From: Chryseobacterium nepalense | Lineage (GTDB): Bacteria > Bacteroidota > Bacteroidia > Flavobacteriales > Weeksellaceae | Direction: 5' to 3' | Length of the DNA: 64,000 nucleotides | NCBI RefSeq assembly: GCF_023195755.1 | Contig: NZ_CP096203.1 | Coordinates: 372,001 to 436,000, forward strand | Shown here: in pieces, positions 53,893 through 62,874 of the stretch | Layout: the number at the start of each line of letters is the position of its first letter | Numbering within the stretch: the first letter of the stretch is position 1 | Program-made: the position numbers and the translations under genes | The notes under the pieces: generated by a model | Databases searched by the model: none | What the model was told of the DNA's origin: nothing | Seen by the model: only the letters and a program-made list of their open reading frames with translations

Positions 53893-56157
53893 TTAGAAAT
53901 TAAAGCTTACTGAGAATTGTCCTGTTAATGGCATAATGTAAGTTCCCGTCAACAATTTTCCGTAGTATGGACTTGCATCTGTGATCAGTTCGGCACCGTT
54001 AATTGTTCCGCTGGCTCCTCTTTGATTCAGAAAGTTGATCACTGTTGCGCCAACGTTAATGTTTTTATTCACCGTATAACTCACACCGCCGAAAGTTTCC
54101 CATCTTGGGGCAAAATATAAGGCATTCGTAAGATTCGCATATTGTTTTGAGAAATATCTGAAACTTGCCCAGAATCTCCATTTGTCAACGGTATAGCTTG
54201 GGTCGATTTCCATCAACACTTTAGCAACGCCCAATACATTATTATCACTGTAATTGTAATCTTTTCCGAAAGCATTGAAATTAAATTTCTTGTATACCGG
54301 ATTCTGGAACGTCACCAAATAATGTAAATTGAATCCTTTAAATGGTTTTAAAACAAAATCAGTGGTCCAGCCTAATGTCTGAATATCATAATAAACCGTT
54401 GTCGTTTGAGCCTGAGAACTATTGGCTGGGTTTACAAGATTATATCTGTTAAGGTTGTTGTTTTTCTTAAGATAAGTCGCCTGAGAAATCAATTGGATCC
54501 AGTTGGTGTTCCAGAAAACCCCGAATGCTCCCAATGGACTTTTAATTTTATTGGTATTCGGTTCGAAAGCCTGAGAATAACTTTCCAGTCTTCTGTTTTC
54601 TTCGGTGTATAAGAAGTTGGCTAAAACTCCGAAGTTTTTGGTAATGTTGTACGTTGCATTCAGGCTTCCTGCAATCTGGAAGAAACTCTGACTGATATGA
54701 TCAAACTGAGCAGGATCTGTGAAGTTGAAACCAATTGTTCTTGGCGTCAGAGAATATTCACCGTCAAGGATGTGATTTCTCAAATGCAATCCATAGCTTA
54801 CATTGAAGTTGTCGGTAACTTTCCATTCATCCGTTCCATAGATTGACAATTTGTTTTCTGTTCCGCTGTGATATTCTCCGCCTGCATTATAATTGTAGAA
54901 ACCGTCTGCATCTGTATTTGGGCCGATCAGTCTTTGCGGCTGCGGTTCAACAGTCTGAAAGAAGAAGGTACGGTCGGATGTGAATTTGTTAACGTGGTAA
55001 AATTGTTCCAACACTCCGAAGGTTACATTGTGATTTCCAAGCTGTTTATTTAAAGAAAAACGTCCCGCAACGCTGGTGATCGGAGTCTCCGGTGTGTACA
55101 TTCCCAGAATTGTTCCTACCGGACCTGAATAAGACTGACCATTGGAAGCCAAAGTATATCCTGCTGAAGAGTCCGCATTGAAAATACTTAAAGGGATCAT
55201 ATTAGACATTTTCACTTTAGAAAAATGCGCTCTTGTTGAGAATTTAAAATTCCAGCCGCTGTCTAAAAGATAATTACCGAAAATATCGATATTATGCGAT
55301 GTTGATCTGTTATCATTTCCACTCATCGAGCGCCACGAATACTCACCGGTAAGAATATCTTTTACTTTCATCAGCCCGTCTCTTACCACATAAGAATCTC
55401 TGCCGATTTTGAAATTATCGAGCTCGGTCACTTTACCTTCCGCTCCATATTGGAAAACGGCATAATTGGTTATACTGTAAGAATCTGCATATTTGTATAA
55501 AACCGAGATTTTACCCTTATCATTATTGAAATATTTGGTAATACCTGCTCTGAAAATTTTGGTTTCATCAGCATTTCTTGCGAAGCCTAATTTGTACGTA
55601 CTCGGGTCAAAGTTGGCAAAAGCACCTACGGTATACGTCCATCCGTTTTTGGAAACCGGTCCGGAAACATTAACATCTCCCTGAAGCCATCCAAATGTAC
55701 TTGTTGTAAATTTTCCTTTTACTTTAAGATCTTTTGTTCCTGTCTGAGAATAAGAATTAACTGCAAAACCGAGATCACCCATCGTATTGGCGAGCTGATC
55801 CATTTTTAAAAGCCCGGTTTTTTCTAAAGCTACACTTTGTCTCCATGTTTTATTCGGGAGTTCCGGCCAAAAGAAATAGACAGCGGGAAGATCATTTTCA
55901 AGAATCGTAATTCCGCCTACGGTGGAAGGTAATCCGATATTTACATCCCGCGGACTTGTATTGTTTGCTGCGTTCAGCATTACATTTCTGTTGTTATCTT
56001 CTTTTGACGAAGTGGTAACCGTTTTTACGCCTTCTTCATTTTTAACCACTGCTTTTACTGCTGTTTTCACTGAAGCACTGTCGGTTTCCTGTCCAAAAGC
56101 TGTTGCGAAGGAAAGCATCAATGCCAATGCTGAAATCTTAAGAGTTGATTTTCTCAT
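53893..56157 (-). CDS. TonB-dependent receptor-like outer-membrane protein
   Basis: 754 aa, signal peptide (LALMLSFATAFGQ), a plug-like section with a degenerate TonB-type layout (residues 65-150: VNIGLPSTVGGITILENDLPAVYFFWP), then some 20 barrel strands and a terminal GQFSVSFNF. No carboxypeptidase-like N-terminal domain and no SusD neighbour, so it is not a standard SusC. It lies 10 nt upstream of the GH3 gene, and is the first gene of the minus-strand glycan operon. It likely imports the oligosaccharides or aryl glycosides that GH3 and the esterases handle. Confidence 0.87.
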   Translation of the reverse strand: MRKSTLKISALALMLSFATAFGQETDSASVKTAVKAVVKNEEGVKTVTTSSKEDNNRNVMLNAANNTSPRDVNIGLPSTVGGITILENDLPAVYFFWPELPNKTWRQSVALEKTGLLKMDQLANTMGDLGFAVNSYSQTGTKDLKVKGKFTTSTFGWLQGDVNVSGPVSKNGWTYTVGAFANFDPSTYKLGFARNADETKIFRAGITKYFNNDKGKISVLYKYADSYSITNYAVFQYGAEGKVTELDNFKIGRDSYVVRDGLMKVKDILTGEYSWRSMSGNDNRSTSHNIDIFGNYLLDSGWNFKFSTRAHFSKVKMSNMIPLSIFNADSSAGYTLASNGQSYSGPVGTILGMYTPETPITSVAGRFSLNKQLGNHNVTFGVLEQFYHVNKFTSDRTFFFQTVEPQPQRLIGPNTDADGFYNYNAGGEYHSGTENKLSIYGTDEWKVTDNFNVSYGLHLRNHILDGEYSLTPRTIGFNFTDPAQFDHISQSFFQIAGSLNATYNITKNFGVLANFLYTEENRRLESYSQAFEPNTNKIKSPLGAFGVFWNTNWIQLISQATYLKKNNNLNRYNLVNPANSSQAQTTTVYYDIQTLGWTTDFVLKPFKGFNLHYLVTFQNPVYKKFNFNAFGKDYNYSDNNVLGVAKVLMEIDPSYTVDKWRFWASFRYFSKQYANLTNALYFAPRWETFGGVSYTVNKNINVGATVINFLNQRGASGTINGAELITDASPYYGKLLTGTYIMPLTGQFSVSFNF

Positions 56158-56664
56158 TGCTTAGTTTTCTAAATTCTATATAGTTGTTATCGTACATGTT
56201 TAAAGGCATAGCTCATCCTGCATCCAAAAAGTGTATGGATGAAACTTATTTCAGTACCGGAATTATTTTTACAGCCGGTATTCCTCAGCATCGGGTTTCT
56301 CGAAAATGGGTCAGCAGCTTTTGCTTTTACTGATCTGCTTTCGATTCAGTGTAAAGACGGTTGTCTTTCGATTCAATTCTTTATTTCTAAAGTGTAATCG
56401 TCGAAGCAATTTCGTTCAGATTAGTGTTTAAATTCATTGCTTCTGTATGAAGCAATACAATACTACATTCTTTTGTTCAATTATCCAAAAAAATGTTAAT
56501 AAAATTTAATAATGTAATTTAGTTGTTTGATAATCAATTATTTGAACTTTTTATTTTAAAAATATAATCATTGTTTCCTATTGAAACAATGATTATAAAT
56601 AACCAAATTGTTCCCGAAAAAGTATCACGATACGGCCCTTTTTAAGTTTTTTCAAAATTTTTAC
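56158..56664. other. Divergent regulatory region between receptor and NUDIX regulator
   Basis: No gene in about 500 nt. Holds a direct repeat CTTTCGATTCA (56338-56348 and 56365-56375) and a strong palindrome at 56563-56597, described separately. It should carry the receptor promoter on the minus strand, but no exact TAnnTTTG was found there. Confidence 0.5.
56563..56597. promoter_or_regulatory. 15-bp perfect palindrome, candidate operator
   Basis: Arms TATAATCATTGTTTC and GAAACAATGATTATA around CTATT. It lies about 70 nt upstream of the NUDIX regulator's -7 element and 400 nt from the receptor gene. No T tract follows, so an operator is more likely than a terminator. Confidence 0.55.
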
Positions 56665-56672
56665 TAGATTTG
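56665..56672 (+). promoter_or_regulatory. -7 element of the second NUDIX regulator
   Basis: TAGATTTG, an exact TAnnTTTG, 28 nt before ATG 56700. It rules out the TTG codon at 56670 as a start. Confidence 0.6.
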
Positions 56673-56699
56673 TTTAATAAAATTTTCCCAAATTCCCGA

Positions 56700-57449
56700 A
56701 TGGATTCCAAACAACAAATTCTAAATAAATCTAATGAGCTGAAAGAGGTTTTTTTACCACACCTTTCTGCCGATCCCGTCATTTTCGGTTTTGATCAAAA
56801 TGAGCTCAAGGTTCTTCTTCTTAAAATGAATTATAGAAAACAGTGGCTTTTACCGGGAGGATATGTACAAAAAGACGAAGATCTTGATGAAGCTGTCGTG
56901 CGTATTTTGCAGGAAAGAGCCGGAATCACGGGAGTATATCTTGAAGAATTCGGTGTTTTCGGCAAAAAGAACAGAAGTGAGTTTTATTTTGAGGATTTTG
57001 ATGAAACGCTTTTTCACAAGCAGAGATTTGTCACAATAGGCTATTATGCACTCTATAATCCGGGCCGTTTTAAGCTTATAGCCGATGAATACAGTGAAAC
57101 CTGTGAATGGGTTTACCTAAGTAAACTTCCTGAAATCGAGCTGGCAATGGATCATAGGGATATTATTGAAAAAGCATTGTTAACATTAAGAGAAAAAATT
57201 TCACATAAACCAATAGGTTATAATCTTTTACCTGAAAAATTTACGCTTTCGGAATTGCAGAAACTGTATGAAGTGATTCTCGGGAAAGAACTCAACAGAG
57301 GAAATTTTTACCGGAAGATTAAAAATATGGGGATTCTTAAAAAGCTTAATGAACAAAGAAAAGGAGGTGCTCACAAAGCCCCTGATTTATACTCATTCGA
57401 TAAGAGAAAATATATGAAAGCTCTGGAAAACGGGCTCAACAGCTGGTAA
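56700..57449 (+). CDS. NUDIX-type sugar-locus regulator
   Basis: 249 aa: NUDIX-like domain (residues 25-160: VIFGFDQNELKVLLLKMNYRKQW...), winged helix starting at KPIGYNLLPEKFTLSELQKLYEVI. The NUDIX box is again degenerate (EAVVRILQERAGI, with RE and EE lost), so it should sense a ligand without hydrolysis. Related to but clearly distinct from the regulator at 7121-7807. Divergent from the receptor-GH3-esterase operon, which it probably controls. Start set at ATG 56700 by the -7 element at 56665. Confidence 0.88.
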   Translation: MDSKQQILNKSNELKEVFLPHLSADPVIFGFDQNELKVLLLKMNYRKQWLLPGGYVQKDEDLDEAVVRILQERAGITGVYLEEFGVFGKKNRSEFYFEDFDETLFHKQRFVTIGYYALYNPGRFKLIADEYSETCEWVYLSKLPEIELAMDHRDIIEKALLTLREKISHKPIGYNLLPEKFTLSELQKLYEVILGKELNRGNFYRKIKNMGILKKLNEQRKGGAHKAPDLYSFDKRKYMKALENGLNSW

Positions 57450-57454
57450 TTATC

Positions 57455-57916
57455 ATGAAAATAAGTGCAGGAATTTTGCTGTTCAAAAGATCGGAAGAAC
57501 ATACTTTTTATTTTCTGGTGCATCCGGGCGGACCGTTTTGGAAAAATAAAGATTCGGGAGCATGGTCCATCCCAAAAGGAGAAGCCGAAGAAGATGAAAG
57601 TTTACTGGACCCTGCGAAAACTGAATTTTTGGAAGAAACTGGAAAAGTTGTGAACGGAAATTTTATTGAACTGATGCCGATTACACAAAAAGCCGGCAAG
57701 AAAGTTTTTGCATGGGCGTTGGAACAGGATCTTGAAACATCCGGATTAAGCAGTAACATGATCACAATCAGTTGGCCGCCAAAATCAGGAAAGACCATAC
57801 AAATCCCTGAGGTAGATCGTTGGGAATGGTTTTATTCAGAAGAGGCAAAGCAAAAAATAAATCCCGCACAGGCAGGATTTATTGTTCAGTTGGAAAAAAT
57901 TCTTTCATCCGAATAA
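57455..57916 (+). CDS. NUDIX hydrolase
   Basis: 153 aa. Unlike the two regulators, the catalytic box is almost complete: GEAEEDESLLDPAKTEFLEETG has the key Glu residues (EFLEET), with Thr in the usual Arg position. Starts KISAGILLFKR and contains GPFWKNKDSGAWSIPKGE, as in small diadenosine- or nucleotide-cleaving members. The substrate is not determined. It follows the regulator by 5 nt and may be co-transcribed. Confidence 0.88.
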   Translation: MKISAGILLFKRSEEHTFYFLVHPGGPFWKNKDSGAWSIPKGEAEEDESLLDPAKTEFLEETGKVVNGNFIELMPITQKAGKKVFAWALEQDLETSGLSSNMITISWPPKSGKTIQIPEVDRWEWFYSEEAKQKINPAQAGFIVQLEKILSSE

Positions 57917-57926
57917 TCGTTTTTAC

Positions 57927-58157
57927 TTATTCAGTGGTTTCTTTTTTGAAACTTACCACTTCATAATTTCCGTCGGTACAATATTTTTTACAGCTTTCAT
58001 CGTCGAAAGACTCCGGGGATTTCAGAAAATCTTCAATAAATTTTGCACTTTCATCCGTATTCGCGGGTGTGATTATTACATGAAAAAGATTCAGTACAGA
58101 TTCGTCGGCATTTTTCAGGGATTCCTTTTTATGTTCTTTTGCTTCGTTAAAGTTCAT
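57927..58157 (-). CDS. Small acidic hypothetical protein, 76 aa
   Basis: Starts at ATG 58157; the frame runs further up to 58256 but the sequence there is unlike protein and holds a GGCAT-type promoter element. Acidic and helical (KEHKKESLKNADESVLNLFHVIITPANTDESAKF), with two Cys near the end (ESCKKYCTDG). No known family. Confidence 0.6.
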   Translation of the reverse strand: MNFNEAKEHKKESLKNADESVLNLFHVIITPANTDESAKFIEDFLKSPESFDDESCKKYCTDGNYEVVSFKKETTE

Positions 58158-58181
58158 ACTAATATTTTTGTTTTTGGCTAA

Positions 58182-58197
58182 TGAATAAATTATGCCA
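58182..58197 (-). promoter_or_regulatory. Sigma-54-like element, small acidic protein
   Basis: On the minus strand TGGCATAATTTATTCA, 25 nt before the start codon. The -24 half is good. The -12 half TTATTCA is shared with the element at 62504. Confidence 0.35.
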
Positions 58198-58311
58198 TCA
58201 CAGATATTTTTGTTTAATAAGTAAATAATTTTAGAGTTATGATAGAATAAATTCAATAGTAATGGCTTGATTTTAGATAAGTGTAATTTATTAAACTAAA
58301 ATTGAAAATAG

Positions 58312-61203
58312 ATGGAAAGGTTTAAAAGAATCGTTATAAAGATTCTGAAATGGATGGGGATTTCAATCGCATCCATTCTTTTTTTGATGTTTATTATCCC
58401 TATTTTATTTCCGGGAACCATTTCGGAACAGGTAAAAATATTTGCCAATCAGCATCTTGCCGGAAAGCTTGATTACAGAAGAACCCACCTTACATTTTTC
58501 AGGCACTTTCCTTCGCTTACTGTTTCGGTAGATGATTTTTTATTGAAAGGATCAAAACCTTTTCAGCAAGATACTTTACTTGCTGCACGTGAAGTTGCAG
58601 TAGGAATTAATCTAAAAAACCTGATCTTCGACCGTGAAGTTAAAATTGATGAAATTTACGTAACGGATGCCTACGGAAATGTTTTTGTTAACAGTAAAGG
58701 TGAAGCTAATTATAACGTATATGTTTCAAAACCTTCACAAAAGCCTAAAGATACCACAGGTTCAGGAACATCGATAAAACTTGATCTTATCAAACTTAAA
58801 AACTGGAATATTACCTACAGAGACCATGCAGCAAGAGTTTTGGTAGATGCGAAAGGGCTTAATTACACTGGACGCGGTGGATTAAGTGAAGATATTTTTG
58901 ATCTTGAAACTGATTTGGATATTGATAAACTTGATTTCAGCCTCAATAGAATTTATTATGCTAAACAAAAAACACTGCATGCGGATCTTATCACAAGGAT
59001 CAATACGAATGCGCTGACCTTTGTATTGAGAAAAAACGAATTGCGAATTAATGATCTTCCTTTAAAATTTACCGGTTTTTTAAGTATTCTCAAAGATGGT
59101 TACAATCTTGATGTAAAAGCAGCTTCTGAGAAAACAACCATTCGGGATATGATCTCCGTTCTTCCGCCACAATATCTGGATTGGGCAAAAGATACTAAAA
59201 TTGAAGGCAACAGTGATCTTTTTTTTAATCTGAAAGGCCGTTTTAGCGAGCAGAAAAACCTAAAGCCGCGACTTAAAGCAAGATTGCTCGTAAGGGACGG
59301 ATTTGTTTCCAACGGAAAAGCGCCGGTTCCGATGAATCATCTCAACATGGATCTGAATGTTGATCTGCCTTCTCTTGATACGAATCAACTGGCAATCGAT
59401 CTTAAAAATCTCGGTTTTGATCTCGGCCCGAAGAACAGTTTCAAAGCGGTAGTAAAAACAAAAGGTCTGGATGAAATGCAGATCAATGCCGATATAAAAG
59501 GAGCAGTGGATTTGCAGACACTGGATCAGGCATTAGGTTTGAAAGATATTGATATGCGCGGCCTAATGGATACCAATATTAAAGCCAACGGAGTTTTCAG
59601 TCTGGACAAAAAGTTATTCCCAAAAACCAATGGTTACCTCAATCTTAAAAATGGCTGGCTTAAAACAAAATATTATCCGAATCCTATTCAGGATATCAAC
59701 ATTGTAGCCAACATTACTAATACAGACGGGACTTTTAAAAGCCTTGGCGTGAAATTGGATCCTTTCCGGTTTAATTTTGAAGGAAATCCTGTTTTTGTAA
59801 ACGCAGATCTGCAGAATTTTGAAGATGTTTTGTATAAAGTCCGTGCAAAAGGAGTCCTGAATGTAGGAAGAATTTACCGCGTTTTTGCGAAGAAAGGCTT
59901 TGATGTGAGCGGACTAATTATGGCCGACCTTTCCCTGAACGGAAGACAAAGTTATGCGACTACCGGACAGTACAGCAAGCTTGACAATAAGGGTAATTTA
60001 ATTTTAAAAAATATAAAAGCAACAACAGAATTTTTACCGAAATCATTTTTTATTAAAGAAGGAAACTTCCGGTTTGAAAATGAGAAAATGTGGTTCAGTA
60101 AATTCTTTGCGACATATGGAAAATCAGATTTTTCTCTGAACGGATATCTGCTGAATACGATCAATTATTTTATCGAAAGAAAAGGGACGCTGCATGGTAA
60201 GTTCAACCTGAATTCCAACTATGTCCTCATTGATGAATTTATGGCTTTAAAAAATGGCGATAATTCAAGGAAATCGATTGAAGTAGAGTATGCAAAAGTA
60301 GAAAATCCTAAAAGCAGCGGCGTAGTGATCATTCCTAAAAATCTTGACGTTTCTTTACAGACGAATATCAGGAAAGTAGAATTTAAAGGATTGGCATTAA
60401 ATCATGTTAAAGGTCAGGCTTCCGTGGAAAAAGGCCAGGTTTATCTCAAAAATACGTCTTTTGATATCATCGGAAGTAAAATGAATATTGATGCCCGTTA
60501 CCAGGATGAATCTCCGCTTACCGCCAATTATGATGTTGCCCTTAAGGTTTTGGATTTTGATGTACAGCGTGCTTACAAAGAAATTGATATGGTACGTGAA
60601 ATGGCAACGGCAGCGAAAAATGTAAAAGGAATTGTTTCTGTTGATTACAAATTAAAGGGAGATTTCGACCGGAATATGAAACCGATTTATCCCTCTCTTG
60701 AAGGCGGCGGAATCGTTAATCTCCGGGATGTGGAAGTTAAAAACTTAAAAATGCTTTCTGCGGTAGGCGACAATATCGGTTCAAAAGCCTTCAATAATCC
60801 TGATATGAAAGGCGTCAATATTGAGACTCATATTAAGAATAATCTGATTCATGTTGATAAATTTACATTCAGGGTTTCTATTTTAAGACCAAGCATCAGC
60901 GGAACTACCAGCTTTAATGGTCTCCTTGACCTCAGAGTGAGAATAGGAATTCTTCCGGGCGGACTGATCGGGTTTCCTATTGTGGTAACCGGAACCCATG
61001 AAAACCCGAAAATTAAGATTTTCAGTAAAAAAGGACAGGGAATTCTGGATGCGGCTTACAACAGGAAGCTCAATAAAGTAATCCGACAGGAGAGAAGGGC
61101 TGAGAAAAAAACAAAAAGACAGCAGCGTAAAGAAAAAGAAGCGCAGGAAGAACGCGCTAAAAATGCCGAAAAACAGATTACTAAAGATTTAAAAGAAAAA
61201 TAA
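58312..61203 (+). CDS. AsmA-family envelope protein
   Basis: 963 aa. One N-terminal membrane helix (ILKWMGISIASILFLMFIIPILF), then a large beta-rich periplasmic region. It has the AsmA start pattern (FANQHLAGKLDYRRTHLTFFRHFPSLTVSVDDFLLKG) and the C-terminal AsmA segment (GGGIVNLRDVEVKNLKMLS...GTTSFNGLLDLRVRIGILPGG). AsmA-like proteins are long hydrophobic grooves implicated in phospholipid transport to the outer membrane. The last 45 residues are highly charged Lys/Arg/Glu. The alkB gene starts 2 nt later. A TATTTTTG -7-like element occurs at 58205-58212. Confidence 0.9.
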   Translation: MERFKRIVIKILKWMGISIASILFLMFIIPILFPGTISEQVKIFANQHLAGKLDYRRTHLTFFRHFPSLTVSVDDFLLKGSKPFQQDTLLAAREVAVGINLKNLIFDREVKIDEIYVTDAYGNVFVNSKGEANYNVYVSKPSQKPKDTTGSGTSIKLDLIKLKNWNITYRDHAARVLVDAKGLNYTGRGGLSEDIFDLETDLDIDKLDFSLNRIYYAKQKTLHADLITRINTNALTFVLRKNELRINDLPLKFTGFLSILKDGYNLDVKAASEKTTIRDMISVLPPQYLDWAKDTKIEGNSDLFFNLKGRFSEQKNLKPRLKARLLVRDGFVSNGKAPVPMNHLNMDLNVDLPSLDTNQLAIDLKNLGFDLGPKNSFKAVVKTKGLDEMQINADIKGAVDLQTLDQALGLKDIDMRGLMDTNIKANGVFSLDKKLFPKTNGYLNLKNGWLKTKYYPNPIQDINIVANITNTDGTFKSLGVKLDPFRFNFEGNPVFVNADLQNFEDVLYKVRAKGVLNVGRIYRVFAKKGFDVSGLIMADLSLNGRQSYATTGQYSKLDNKGNLILKNIKATTEFLPKSFFIKEGNFRFENEKMWFSKFFATYGKSDFSLNGYLLNTINYFIERKGTLHGKFNLNSNYVLIDEFMALKNGDNSRKSIEVEYAKVENPKSSGVVIIPKNLDVSLQTNIRKVEFKGLALNHVKGQASVEKGQVYLKNTSFDIIGSKMNIDARYQDESPLTANYDVALKVLDFDVQRAYKEIDMVREMATAAKNVKGIVSVDYKLKGDFDRNMKPIYPSLEGGGIVNLRDVEVKNLKMLSAVGDNIGSKAFNNPDMKGVNIETHIKNNLIHVDKFTFRVSILRPSISGTTSFNGLLDLRVRIGILPGGLIGFPIVVTGTHENPKIKIFSKKGQGILDAAYNRKLNKVIRQERRAEKKTKRQQRKEKEAQEERAKNAEKQITKDLKEK

Positions 61204-61204
61204 A

Positions 61205-61816
61205 ATGAGCCAGCTAAGCCTGTTTGAAGCAGATGAATATTATGAATTTCCGGAAGAATTGTTGGAATATAGAAAGAGTTTTTTATCTGAACAGGAAGCT
61301 TCGGAACTTTTTAATCAGCTTATAGCTACAACACCCTGGAAGCAGAACACCCAGAAGATGTATGATAAAACAGTTGTTACTCCAAGATTAACGTCTTGGT
61401 TCGGCGATAGCAGTAAAATGTATCATTTGGGAAATAACGATTTTCATGTCAATGAATGGTCTCCGGAATTGATTGGTTTAAAAGAGAAAATCGAAACATT
61501 TTCGGGATATGAATTTAATTCAGTACTCCTTAACCTTTACCGGGACGGGAATGATTCGGTTGCGTGGCATCGGGATAAGGAAAGCGAACTGGGAAATCGG
61601 CCCGTAATTGCTTCTGTTAGTCTGGGCCAGGTAAGGAATTTTGATTTCAGAAATATTAATGATCATCAAAAGAAATATAGCCTTGCTCTAGATCACGGAT
61701 CGCTCCTGATCATGAAGGGGGACTTGCAGGTCAACTGGGAACATCGGATTGCAAAGTCTGTAAAGAAAATGAATCCGAGAATCAATCTTACCTTCAGGCT
61801 GATTCGTGAAATATAG
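61205..61816 (+). CDS. alkB: AlkB-type 2OG-Fe(II) dioxygenase
   Basis: 203 aa. Iron ligands H122 and D124 in AWHRDKE and H180 in WEHRIAKS; 2-oxoglutarate Arg in NPRINLTFRLI. LLNLYRDGNDSVAWHRDKE and RPVIASVSLGQVRNFDFR are typical of the small bacterial AlkB group, which reverses N-alkyl damage in DNA (or RNA). It starts 2 nt after the AsmA gene, so is likely co-transcribed with it; no link in function is evident. Confidence 0.9.
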   Translation: MSQLSLFEADEYYEFPEELLEYRKSFLSEQEASELFNQLIATTPWKQNTQKMYDKTVVTPRLTSWFGDSSKMYHLGNNDFHVNEWSPELIGLKEKIETFSGYEFNSVLLNLYRDGNDSVAWHRDKESELGNRPVIASVSLGQVRNFDFRNINDHQKKYSLALDHGSLLIMKGDLQVNWEHRIAKSVKKMNPRINLTFRLIREI

Positions 61817-61892
61817 CTTGAAATATTTATTCTTGAAAATATTTTCATGGTTATAATAATAAAGTGAAAAAAATAAAAGGCATTAACATAAT

Positions 61893-61908
61893 TTGGCAAA
61901 GAAATTGT
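61893..61908 (+). promoter_or_regulatory. Sigma-54-like element, small protein 61941
   Basis: TTGGCAAAGAAATTGT: GG-N10-GT with TT before the last G, the best fit in the window to TTGGCA-N6-TTGC. It lies 33 nt before ATG 61941. Confidence 0.5.
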
Positions 61909-61940
61909 GTATTGATAACCAAAGTATTAAAACATCCGCT

Positions 61941-62159
61941 ATGAATATTTCTTATTACGATTTTAAAAATATGCCTAATCAGGATCAATTCAGCTTAGTG
62001 ATGAATGAAGGACGTGTTATGAACGAAAGAACAATTAATACTCTTAAGTATGTTCTTTACGAAATATCTCATTTTACGGTTGAAATGATTTACAATGTTC
62101 AGAATAATAAAATTGAAGGAATTAATGTATTCCAGAATAAAGGAGCGTACGCGATCTAA
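61941..62159 (+). CDS. Small hypothetical protein, 72 aa
   Basis: Unknown. ATG 61941 is preferred to an upstream TTG (61893) that lies inside the promoter-like element. Contains MPNQDQFSLVMNEGRVMNERTINTLKYVLYEISHFTVEMIYNV-like alpha/beta text and no signal peptide or membrane helix. Followed by a strong terminator, so a single-gene unit. The compact size and promoter class suggest a stress-type protein; this is inference. Confidence 0.65.
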   Translation: MNISYYDFKNMPNQDQFSLVMNEGRVMNERTINTLKYVLYEISHFTVEMIYNVQNNKIEGINVFQNKGAYAI

Positions 62160-62186
62160 GTAACACAAACTGACAGGAAATAATGC

Positions 62187-62220
62187 AGAGCAGCTTTTAA
62201 ATAAGCTGCTCTTTTATTTT
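62187..62220 (+). terminator. Terminator of the small gene at 61941
   Basis: AGAGCAGCTT-TTAAAT-AAGCTGCTCT, 10 bp, then TTTATTTT. Confidence 0.9.
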
Positions 62221-62503
62221 GTTTTAATAGGATTGGAAAATTAACAACATCGAATTTTTATCATATTAATATTAAAAATTGTTTAAAACAAAAAAATCCT
62301 CAGAAATCTGAGGATAAAAACTAATAACCATGAAAACTCAAATTAAACATGAGTACTAGTATATATTAAAATATTATGCCACTAAGCTTGTCCGGCCGGA
62401 TTTTTTAATATTATTTATGAGTTTTTTAGAAAATATATAATTTTTGATTTTAATTTGGAGAAAAATTTAAAACACGAATTTTAATGTTCGGAATTAGTCG
62501 CTC
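62221..62503. other. Intergenic stretch with hairpin and a 9-codon mini-ORF
   Basis: About 280 nt with no recognised gene. Perfect hairpin ATCCTCAG-AAAT-CTGAGGAT (62296-62315) is followed by an A-rich stretch, then ATG at 62330 opening a 9-codon frame (MKTQIKHEY, stop 62357-62359). Further on is the palindrome TCCGGCCGGA followed by T residues (62390-62405). It might be a leader or a small RNA; unproven. Confidence 0.4.
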
Positions 62504-62519
62504 TTGGCACGGTTTATTC
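62504..62519 (+). promoter_or_regulatory. Sigma-54-like element, small protein 62541
   Basis: TTGGCACGGTTTATTC: the -24 half is the exact consensus TTGGCACG; the -12 half is TTC in place of TTGC. It lies 21 nt before ATG 62541. Confidence 0.45.
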
Positions 62520-62540
62520 AGTATTTACAAAAATATAAAT

Positions 62541-62771
62541 ATGGCACATAAAAATTTCAGAAAAGAAGACTTTGTTAAAGAAGAAGGTTCAGATCTTTAC
62601 CAAGTGGAATTCCGAAAAGGAAATATAGGCGAGGGAGCTGATTTAATTGTTGAAAGACAAAAAGAAGATGGAGAATACGAAAACCTTCAGGCAGAAATCA
62701 GGAGGCACAATGATCGTATTTTTATCTGCTGGAGTGAACCTTTCAACGGTAGAGTAATTTTCGACGAATAA
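62541..62771 (+). CDS. Small charged hypothetical protein, 76 aa
   Basis: Unknown. Start ATG 62541 (AHKNFRKEDFVKEEG) is preferred to 62484 because the promoter-like element lies between them. The remainder, VEFRKGNIGEGADLIVERQK and RRHNDRIFICWSEPFNGRVIF, suggests a small beta barrel. No signal peptide. A terminator starts at the stop codon. Confidence 0.65.
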   Translation: MAHKNFRKEDFVKEEGSDLYQVEFRKGNIGEGADLIVERQKEDGEYENLQAEIRRHNDRIFICWSEPFNGRVIFDE

Positions 62772-62799
62772 AAAATCCCGACTAATTTCCGGGATTTTT
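62771..62799 (+). terminator. Terminator of the small gene at 62541
   Basis: AAAAATCCCG pairs with CGGGATTTTT around a 9-nt loop; the T tract follows at once. Confidence 0.88.
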
Positions 62800-62823
62800 G
62801 TTTATTATAAGCGTTTGAGGGAT

Positions 62824-62839
62824 GTGGCATAATAATAGG
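62824..62839 (+). promoter_or_regulatory. Sigma-54-like element, SDR gene
   Basis: GTGGCATAATAATAGG: GG-N10-GG with a good -24 half, 36 nt before the SDR start. Confidence 0.35.
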
Positions 62840-62874
62840 TGAGTTATAGATAATTAACCAAAACCAATTACAAA

